Shown one piece after another: positions 31,631-38,900 of a stretch of 44,787 nt of DNA. The stretch is taken from the IMG/VR virus record IMGVR_UViG_3300013004_000069, positions 1 to 44,787 of that record. One strand, given 5' to 3'. Under the pieces are notes generated by a model, which saw nothing but the letters and a program-made list of their open reading frames with translations, made no database searches and was not told where the DNA came from. This DNA comes from a virus. The translations under genes and the position numbers were made by a program. Position 1 is the first letter of the stretch; every line of letters begins with the position of its first letter.

Positions 31631-31640
31631 AATTAAGACA

Positions 31641-31647
31641 TATTTAT
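31641..31647 (+). promoter_or_regulatory. TATTTAT element before the HAD phosphatase
   Basis: TATTTATT ending 4 bases before the ATG at 31652, another case where a message would start at or close to the start codon. Confidence 0.4.
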
Positions 31648-31651
31648 TAGT

Positions 31652-32533
31652 ATGAGAAATACAATTATTAAATTACTTAGAGAATTTGAAGAAAGAGAAA
31701 TCCCAATGAAGTATTATGCTTTTGATTGGGATGATAACTTAATGTATATGCCAACAAAAATCTACTTATTAGATGATGATGGAGAAGAAGTTGGTATGGG
31801 AACTGAGGATTTTGCTGAATATAGAACTCAGATAGGAAAAGAACCTTTTGAATATGAGGGTTTTACTATCGTAAATTTTGCACCAGACCCATTCAGAGAT
31901 TTTAGAGTTACTGGGGATGGTAAATTCTTAAAGGATGTAATGAGTGCTGAATTAGCTAATGATGCTGCATGGCCTGATTTTGTAGAAGCAATTAATAATG
32001 GTTCGTTGTTTGCAATTATTACTGCAAGAGGACATAGACCATCAACACTAATGATGGGGGTTAAAAAACTTATAGATTCAAATAGAGGTGGAATTGATTC
32101 TGATTCTCTATATGATTCATTAAAAGAAATGAGAATTAACTCTGGTGAAAATCCAGCTGATAAAGAAACTGAAATAATGAAGTACCTAAAAATGAATAGG
32201 TATTATCCTGTTTCTTATGGGGAAGGGTCAGCAACAAATCCTGAAGTAGCTAAAATTACAACAATGAATAGATTCAAACAATATGTTCAAGGTCAAGCTG
32301 AAAAATTAAACTTAAGATTATCTAAAAAAATAGAAAACGAAATAAGAAATAAATTTGTTCCTATGATAGGATTTTCTGATGATGACCCGAGAAATATTAA
32401 GGCTATGAGTAAGGGGGTAAAAGATGTTAAAATATTTTCAACACACGGAGGTATTAAAAAGGAATACAAACCAGATGAAGAAGAATTACAACTAGAAACT
32501 AGAATAAAAAGAATATTATATAAATTAATATAA
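31652..32533 (+). CDS. HAD-superfamily hydrolase
   Basis: 293 residues. HAD motif I is YAFDWDDNLMYMPT, giving nucleophile Asp25 and general acid Asp27; motif II is AIITARGHRP (Thr near residue 127); the acidic motif IV is IGFSDDDPRNIKAM near 238-251. These point to a metal-dependent phosphatase. The closest phage precedent I know is the phosphatase half of T4 polynucleotide kinase, but there is no kinase domain, and the cap region (about 35-115) does not tell the substrate. The extra helix at the start (IIKLLREFEEREIPM) and end (LETRIKRILYKLI) are amphipathic. It lies between sheath and tube genes with its own promoter element, an unusual place for an enzyme. Confidence 0.7.
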   Translation: MRNTIIKLLREFEEREIPMKYYAFDWDDNLMYMPTKIYLLDDDGEEVGMGTEDFAEYRTQIGKEPFEYEGFTIVNFAPDPFRDFRVTGDGKFLKDVMSAELANDAAWPDFVEAINNGSLFAIITARGHRPSTLMMGVKKLIDSNRGGIDSDSLYDSLKEMRINSGENPADKETEIMKYLKMNRYYPVSYGEGSATNPEVAKITTMNRFKQYVQGQAEKLNLRLSKKIENEIRNKFVPMIGFSDDDPRNIKAMSKGVKDVKIFSTHGGIKKEYKPDEEELQLETRIKRILYKLI

Positions 32534-32564
32534 AATATTATATTAATAATATTTAACTAGTTCT

Positions 32565-32585
32565 AGTATAATAATACTTTTTTTA
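32565..32585 (+). terminator. Weak intrinsic terminator after the HAD gene
   Basis: AGTAT, loop AATAA region, ATACT, then seven T (32565-32584). A second AT-only stem (AAATATTAT/ATAATATTT) precedes it near 32533-32555. The stems are AT-rich, so strength is doubtful. Confidence 0.5.
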
Positions 32586-32618
32586 TTTTATAAAGTCAAT
32601 AGAAAAAAAATAATAAGA

Positions 32619-32625
32619 TATTTAT
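32619..32625 (+). promoter_or_regulatory. TATTTAT element before the tail tube gene
   Basis: TATTTATA, 40 bases before the ATG at 32666, with an A-rich leader. Confidence 0.4.
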
Positions 32626-32665
32626 ATTTAAAATAAAAAAGAATAAAAATTTAAACTGAAATACG

Positions 32666-33154
32666 ATGGCTGATTTATTGATGAAAATGCCCATACCTTA
32701 TGAACCTAAAAGACAGAATAGGTTTATTATGAGATTTCCTTCTTCTTTAGGTATTAATGAATGGTTCGTGGAATCAACATCTAGACCAAAAGTTAAGATA
32801 AACTCGGTTGAAATCCCATTTTTAAACACTTCAACATATGTTGCAGGTAGATTTAACTGGGAAGAAATTTCTGTTACTTTTAGAGACCCTATCGGTCCAT
32901 CTGCAGCACAAGCACTTATGGAATGGGTTCGTCTTCATGCTGAATCTGTAACAGGTCGTATGGGGTATGCTGCGGGATATAAGAAAAATGTTGATTTGGA
33001 GATGTTAGACCCAACTGGTGTAGTTGTTGAAAAATGGATACTTGAGGGTTGTTTTTTAACTAACGTTGATTTTCAAGGACTATCATATAGTGATGACAAA
33101 ATAGCAACAATCCAAGCAAACCTTAGAATGGATAGATGTATATTAGTATACTAA
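32666..33154 (+). CDS. 19: Tail tube protein, gp19-like
   Basis: 162 residues, against 163 in T4 gp19. Family features: the start with MPIPYEPKRQNRFIMRFP, VESTSRPKVKINSVEIPFLNT, the WEEISVTFRDPIGPSAAQALMEWVR helix region, YKKNVDLEMLDPTG, and the C-terminal VEKWILEGCFLTNVDFQGLSYSDD strand pair. This is the gp19/Hcp-like fold whose hexameric rings make the DNA channel. It lies downstream of the sheath gene as in T4, although an endonuclease and a phosphatase now intervene. It is probably among the most strongly expressed late genes, with its own promoter element and a long A-rich leader. Confidence 0.9.
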   Translation: MADLLMKMPIPYEPKRQNRFIMRFPSSLGINEWFVESTSRPKVKINSVEIPFLNTSTYVAGRFNWEEISVTFRDPIGPSAAQALMEWVRLHAESVTGRMGYAAGYKKNVDLEMLDPTGVVVEKWILEGCFLTNVDFQGLSYSDDKIATIQANLRMDRCILVY

Positions 33155-33207
33155 AAAAAAGTATTTAATTTTTTTATTATTAGTTTATTTTAATAATAAA
33201 AAAAACA

Positions 33208-33966
33208 ATGGATGCTAATATATTAAAAGCCGGTACTGAAAATTTTAATTTACCACACGATGTAGTTCCTTTACCATCGGGTGGTATTTTTTATAAGAAC
33301 AAAAAGAAATCTGTAAAAGTTGGTTACCTTACAGCTAATGATGAAAACATAATTTTAGGGGGAATTTCTAATCCTAATGTAAATGTTGTTACTACTTTAA
33401 TACGAAGTAAACTTTACGAAACAGATATCAGACCCGAAGAACTTTTAGAGGGTGATGTTGAAGCAATTCTAATTTATTTGAGAAATACATCTTTCGGTCC
33501 TGAATACACACTCACATTGACTGACCCATTAACAAACAAACCATTCGAAGCTACAATAGTTTTGGATGAATTAAATATTGTTAAACCAAATTCAACACCT
33601 GATGAAAACGGACATTACAATGTAAAATTACCACGTAGTGAAGCGAATGTAAAACTTAAACCACTGACTTATGGTGAAATCATTGAAATAGATAAAATGG
33701 TTGAAAGTTATCCTACTAATATGACACCTCCAAGAGTTACTTGGAAATTAATGAAACATATTGTTGAAATTAATGGTGAGACAGATAGAGAAAAAATTTC
33801 ACAAATGGTAAATAATCTTCCAATTATGGATTCAAAATTTATTAAAAAATTCATAAAAGAAAATGAACCATCTTTGGATTTAAAAAGAGTTGTTAGAGCA
33901 CCATCAGGTGAACAGGTGAATTTGGAGGTCACCTTTGGTGTTGAATTTTTTCGCCCTTTCTTCTAA
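33208..33966 (+). CDS. gp26-like baseplate / tail assembly chaperone protein
   Basis: 252 residues. The start region DVVPLPSGGIFYKNKKKSVKVGYLTANDENIIL matches the T4 baseplate protein family to which gp26 belongs (LPSxGxxY followed by a short beta segment and L(T)xxxE). Family members are about 210 residues. It is followed by an out-of-frame coding segment (to 34108) and then by the tape-measure gene, the genomic arrangement of tail assembly chaperones (lambda G/GT type). In that view, this is the short chaperone and the extended or partner product carries the tape-measure-binding tail. The name baseplate hub and the name chaperone describe the same family with different evidence; I prefer chaperone from position. 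Confidence 0.65.
   Translation: MDANILKAGTENFNLPHDVVPLPSGGIFYKNKKKSVKVGYLTANDENIILGGISNPNVNVVTTLIRSKLYETDIRPEELLEGDVEAILIYLRNTSFGPEYTLTLTDPLTNKPFEATIVLDELNIVKPNSTPDENGHYNVKLPRSEANVKLKPLTYGEIIEIDKMVESYPTNMTPPRVTWKLMKHIVEINGETDREKISQMVNNLPIMDSKFIKKFIKENEPSLDLKRVVRAPSGEQVNLEVTFGVEFFRPFF
33924..33928 (+). promoter_or_regulatory. Internal GGAGG upstream of the overlapping frame
   Basis: GGAGG inside the gp26-like gene, 9 bases before a GTG in the +1 frame (33938). It may serve as ribosome binding site or as a frameshift stimulator; this motif is rare elsewhere in the window. Confidence 0.4.
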
Positions 33967-34108
33967 GTATAGAGAAGTATTATTAGATGAGTATTTTTTA
34001 TTGGGTAAATTTCTTCATACATCATATACCGATTTTTTAAATTTACCAACATACTCAAGAAAATATTTAGTCAATAAAATTATAGAATACCACACATCTG
34101 AAAAATAA
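33938..34108 (+). CDS. Out-of-frame extension or partner of the gp26-like protein
   Basis: After the gp26-like stop (33964-33966) a clear coding segment continues in the +1 frame to TAA at 34106-34108, reading SSKYREVLLDEYFLLGKF then a Tyr/Leu-rich stretch ending YHTSEK. That frame is open from 33920. Two readings are possible. (a) A separate 56-residue protein starting at GTG 33938 behind GGAGG (33924). (b) A programmed frameshift product: the T6 run at 33946-33951 would allow a -2 slip, which puts ribosomes in this frame. Its place just before the tape-measure gene resembles the T part of lambda GT-type chaperones. Coordinates follow reading (a). Confidence 0.5.
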   Translation: MLNFFALSSKYREVLLDEYFLLGKFLHTSYTDFLNLPTYSRKYLVNKIIEYHTSEK

Positions 34109-34129
34109 AAAAAGGTGTGTGGTATTTAT
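34086..34129 (+). terminator. Long hairpin after the chaperone pair
   Basis: AATACCACACA (34086-34096) pairs perfectly with TGTGTGGTATT (34116-34126), followed by TTATTTAT. It spans the end of the overlapping frame and the next promoter element. It may act as a terminator, though the T run is interrupted. Confidence 0.5.
34123..34129 (+). promoter_or_regulatory. TATTTAT element before the tape-measure gene
   Basis: TATTTATT, 18 bases before the ATG at 34148, overlapping the descending arm of the hairpin at 34086-34126. Confidence 0.4.
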
Positions 34130-34147
34130 TTATAAAACAATTTAAAT

Positions 34148-35959
34148 ATGGGTGGAGACGATGGTAAATCACTCTTAAGTGGTATAGAAAAACAATTTCA
34201 GGAAATTGGAGAAAACTTTGGTGACGCTGTATTATCAAATGTAAAACCTGCTAGTTTAAAAAAAGTTTTTGATGAAGTAGAGGGTGCTGCAATTGGTGTC
34301 GCAAAATCTTTTGGTGTTGGTAGAACTAATATATTGAGCATAAAAGCAGCAATGACAGATGTTGTTGGTGATGTTAAAGAATTGGGTGGAAAATTTTCTG
34401 ATATATCAGCTATTCAAACATCAATATCCTCTGATTTGGGTAGGAATGTCATATTAAATAATCAAGCGTATAAAGGATTAATAGCAACAGCTAAGGTTAC
34501 TGGTTTGGAAGTTGATGATATGGCAAAAAAATTCAAAGATGTTGGTGTTTCATATATGGGTGTACAAGACCAAATGCAGAAAGTAGTTGACATCTCAAGA
34601 AAAATGGGAGTTAATGCTCAAGGTGTTTCAGATGAGGTAGCAAAAAATTTAACTAAACTTAATACATTTAATTTTAAAGGTGGTATAGAAGGGTTAACTA
34701 AAATGGTAGCTCAGGCTAAAGTTTTAAGAATAAATATGGAAGAAGTTTTTACATTATCCGAAAGTTTATTCGAACCTGACAAAGCTATAGAAATGTCGGC
34801 GGCATTACAAAGATTAGGTGTTACACAATCTGAATTATTAGACCCACTTCGATTGATGGATATGGCACAGAATGACCCTGGTGAATTGATGAATCAAATG
34901 TCCAAAATGTCAGAAAAATTTGTTCAGCTTAATAAAGATGGTCGTTTCGAAATTATGCCTGGTGCAAAAAGACAACTAAGAGAGATTGCCAAAGAAATGG
35001 GAATGAGTTATGATGAATTAGCAAAAATGGCAACTGGCTCAAAAGAACTCGATATGAAATTGAGTAAAATTAAATTTCCTGCAACATTTACTGAAGAACA
35101 AAGAAACTTCATAGCTAATTTATCAGAAATAGGTCCTGGTGGTGAAATGACTTTAACCGTTGATGGTACTCAAATGGGAATAGATAAAGCTATGGAAACT
35201 TTTGCTAAAGACAAAGATGCTTTAGACAAATTTATGAAAGACCAAGAACCTAAAACGATGGAAGAGTTGGCAAAAGAACAACTTACTGTCCAAGAAAACC
35301 AAGAAATATTGTTGGCTATGATTGCTGACACTATGGGTTATGGTTTAGCAGCATCCAAAGGTGGTGAAAGATTAAGTAGGGCTGAGATAGAAATTTATAA
35401 AAATGGTATCGAAGTATTAAAGAGAACAACTAAGGATAAAGAAGGTAAAGAAAAAACAGAAACATTTTCAGAAAAGGGAATTAGACAAGGTATTGGAACT
35501 CAGTCAGATGATTTGATTAAAAGTTTATTCAAAGGTGATTTCAAAGGAGCTGGTGAGGCTGGCAGTAATATGGCCAACGAGTTTTACAATATGTTTAAGG
35601 AAAAAATGGAAAAAGCTAGTGTTGTGTATAAAGAATCTAAAGTTGGAAGTATTTTGACTGGTGAGGATGAAAAAACTAAAACTCAAGTAGCAACTACCAC
35701 AACACCGAAAACAACTGAAATGAGTTATTTGGATAAATTACAAAAACAAGTACAAGCACCAACAACTCAAAACTTAAATTATAGTGGTAATTTAAATGTA
35801 ACTTTTTCAGCCCCACCTGGTGTAAATACCACTGAGGTCGAAAGAGTGTTGAATGAACTTATGAAAAAACCTGAGTTTATTCAAATGATTGCTCAAATGG
35901 CCAAAGACCCAACAGGTAAACAAACTCCATCACAACAAAATATGAATTTTGGTAGATGA
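34148..35959 (+). CDS. Probable tape-measure / tail hub protein, gp29-like
   Basis: 603 residues, close to T4 gp29 (590), and located directly after the chaperone-like gene. The sequence is largely helical with long charged amphipathic stretches (for example DMAKKFKDVGVSYMGVQDQMQKVVDISRKMG; MDMAQNDPGELMNQMSKMSEKFVQL) and repeated KxMGxxxDExAK-type blocks, as in tape-measure proteins. A Gly-containing segment near 395-405 (TMGYGLAASKGGERL) may be the membrane-active part. The C-terminus is Thr/Gln-rich (TTTTPKTTEMSYLDKLQKQ) and then a beta segment with a final helix. Its length would set tail length. The identity is inferred from size, helix content and context; an alternative is another hub-associated helical protein. 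Confidence 0.6.
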   Translation: MGGDDGKSLLSGIEKQFQEIGENFGDAVLSNVKPASLKKVFDEVEGAAIGVAKSFGVGRTNILSIKAAMTDVVGDVKELGGKFSDISAIQTSISSDLGRNVILNNQAYKGLIATAKVTGLEVDDMAKKFKDVGVSYMGVQDQMQKVVDISRKMGVNAQGVSDEVAKNLTKLNTFNFKGGIEGLTKMVAQAKVLRINMEEVFTLSESLFEPDKAIEMSAALQRLGVTQSELLDPLRLMDMAQNDPGELMNQMSKMSEKFVQLNKDGRFEIMPGAKRQLREIAKEMGMSYDELAKMATGSKELDMKLSKIKFPATFTEEQRNFIANLSEIGPGGEMTLTVDGTQMGIDKAMETFAKDKDALDKFMKDQEPKTMEELAKEQLTVQENQEILLAMIADTMGYGLAASKGGERLSRAEIEIYKNGIEVLKRTTKDKEGKEKTETFSEKGIRQGIGTQSDDLIKSLFKGDFKGAGEAGSNMANEFYNMFKEKMEKASVVYKESKVGSILTGEDEKTKTQVATTTTPKTTEMSYLDKLQKQVQAPTTQNLNYSGNLNVTFSAPPGVNTTEVERVLNELMKKPEFIQMIAQMAKDPTGKQTPSQQNMNFGR

Positions 35960-35976
35960 TAAAAAAAAAATTCATC

Positions 35977-35983
35977 TATTTAT
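35977..35983 (+). promoter_or_regulatory. TATTTAT element before the 1679-residue protein
   Basis: TATTTATT, 14 bases before the ATG at 35998, in an AT-only leader. Confidence 0.35.
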
Positions 35984-35997
35984 TTTAAAATAAGATT

Positions 35998-38900
35998 ATG
36001 TCCGAAAGTTCATTATCGTTTGCATCAACATCAAGTTTTAGAAATAGTTTACTGAATAGGAATTTACCCCCCTATGCAGTGACTGGTGTTTATACAGCAC
36101 CTGTTGGTACTAGAACATATGAAACAAGTTTAAGTGATTACAATGTTATTAATTCACCTGATGATTTAATCTCACAGAATCCATTTGTAAGACAACTTTA
36201 TCCGTTGAATGAGTATGGACCTGAAGGTGGATATAATTATACAATCACATACAATAACCCACCAATAATTAATAGTTCTAATCAAGGTGAATATAGTCCA
36301 AACGACACAGTACTAGATTTAGTTAATGAATTTTTTATTGACGCAGCATATATCGAAAACAGATATGGTCCTGTGGGAGGATTCAATGATATGGTTATTA
36401 TTGATAACATACAAAACAATAATAAGTTATATACACCATATTGGAATCCCCCAACTTTTGTACCCTCTTCCTATAGTCCATATCAGATTCTAATTTCTCC
36501 TGACCCCGCTGGTGATAGTGGATTATTATCACAAGATTCATATTTAGCTAAGCTTGGGGCTCAAACTTTAAAAAAACTTTTTCAGGACAGAGTTGATGCT
36601 GATACAAGAAGAAATACACAAGGCACTTTGACTCTTGATACAACAAGTGACCCTTTTGATATTTCTTTAATTATTGCGGGTAAAGAACCCTTGAGGTCTA
36701 AAAATTGGACTATTACAGTACCAACAACACCAACTAATGAATCACCATTTATACAAAGTTTGGGGGGTGCATATTTTCCTGTATCACCTATTGCTGGTGA
36801 TTATTTTGACCCTGTACTTTTTAATGCTGGTTCATCCACACAAATATCATTAGCTCTTAACGTACCTAATTTAACAACTGGAGGTGGAGGTTTACCACTC
36901 ACCTTAAATATTACAACGAATCCATCACAGAATTTCATTGATAACACTGGTACAGGTCAACAATCAGCTTTATTTGCTAATATTGATTATAATAGATATA
37001 GAGCACAATATACAAGAACTTCACAATTTGCACAAACTGAAAGTACAATAAATCAAAATGGTACTTTGAATGGTGGTTACTATGTGGGTAGTAGAACATC
37101 TGAACCATCGACTATTACATCACCACCTTTACAAATACCTATTGACCCATTCGGAAGACAAGTACAAACACCGGTTTATGGACCTAGTGAGTTGGGTAGT
37201 TTATATGAAGGAAATATTGGTCGATTAAATTTTGGTTTGGCTGGTAAATCATCATCTGATGGTGGAGGTATTGATGGTCAATTTGTGTGGGTTTCACCTA
37301 AATATAAAAGTGATGCTGGTTTTAAAGCAACACCTGGTGGTGGTACTGGTTCACAAGATGAGGAATTTAATTTAATAAGTTCACAATATACAAGTAACGA
37401 ATCAACAAATTTACAATTCAAAGAAAGTTCTATTTTAGATGCAACTCAACGTCTTGTTAATTCGGCGGATTTAGTTAATGGTATTTCGAGATTAAAACAC
37501 GTTGGAAATGCAATTAATCAAGTTAGTAAAGTTTTCAACGATGGATATAAAGAATTAACAAAAGGTTCAAGAGTTTTATCATATAGAGATAACACTACTG
37601 GTGCTGAAGCGGGTATTGAATATTGTAGGGTATTTGCAAAAGATACACCTTATTACACTTATGGTGATTTACAGAAATCAGATGGTATTACTAAATCAGG
37701 TAGAAGATTTGACTATTCTGTATTGGACAACACTTATAATTTAAACATAGCACCACTCAAAAATCCTGGTTCAACAAATCTACAACCAAATGCAAAAGGT
37801 CAAGTTGTTGCTAAAAAATATATGTTCTCAATTGAAAATCTTGCTTGGAGAACATCAAGTAAACCTGGGTTTACATATGATGATTTACCTGCATGTGAAA
37901 GAGGACCTAATGGTGGTAGAATTATGTGGTTCCCACCCTATGATTTAACATTTGAAGATAGTGCTGATGTATCCTTCGATGCAACAACTTTTATTGGTAG
38001 ACCTGAACCTATATATACTTACTCAAAATCAAGTAGAAGTGGTTCAGTAAATTGGAAAATCATAGTCGACCATCCTTCTGTTATGAACACAATTGTTCAA
38101 AAACAACTTAAGGGTCAAACTAAAGAAAAAATTGATTCAATAGTTGATTCATTTTTTGCAGGTTGTGTAAAATTTGACATTTACGAATTAGCTAAAAAAT
38201 TTAATACAATACCATTGTCTGAATTATATACATACCAAGAGGTTATTAATAATCCAAGATTAACCAAAGAAGAACTTGGTCAAGTTATAACAGAAATATC
38301 AAAAGAAAATGTACCACTTGGAGGACAAGATGGAGGAAATGTTACTCCACCTCAGGGTGTCAAAAAAACTACACCAGACCCAGCTAAACAAGCTTTTGTT
38401 GATGCCTATTTAGGTATAGGTTTTTATTTTGACAATGATATTCCATCATCTGGTGATATTCCATATAATAGTACTTATGATGGTTATATTTCAAAAAAAG
38501 AAACTTATAAAACGAATGCTGAATCAGCTTTTGCTTCAGGTGGAACTTATTGTAAACAAAATGTTGAATTTTGTAATAGAGCCAAAAATGTCAACGAGTT
38601 TTTCGATTCTGTTGTAAAAACAAATTATGAAAAAGTTTCAAGTGGACAAAAGAATTTTATTACTGATGCCTTTGATTTATTGAATAATAAAAAAGGAACT
38701 ATTACTATAGAAATGGAGGGTGCTGCCTCAGCGACTGCGTCAGTTGATTACAATAAAAAATTGTCACAAAGAAGAATAGATTCAGTTGAAAGTTTCTTAA
38801 AATCTTTTAAAATCGGAGATGCTAATTTACAAAAATTTATTGATGATAAAAAACTAATAATTAAAGAAATTGCAAGTGGTGAACAAGCTAAAAGTGTTGT

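Noticed and set aside
35942-35975. ATGAATTTT/AAAATTCAT pairing at the end of the tape-measure gene as a terminator
   Set aside because: The stem is AT-only with a long loop and no clean T run, so it may be chance in this composition.
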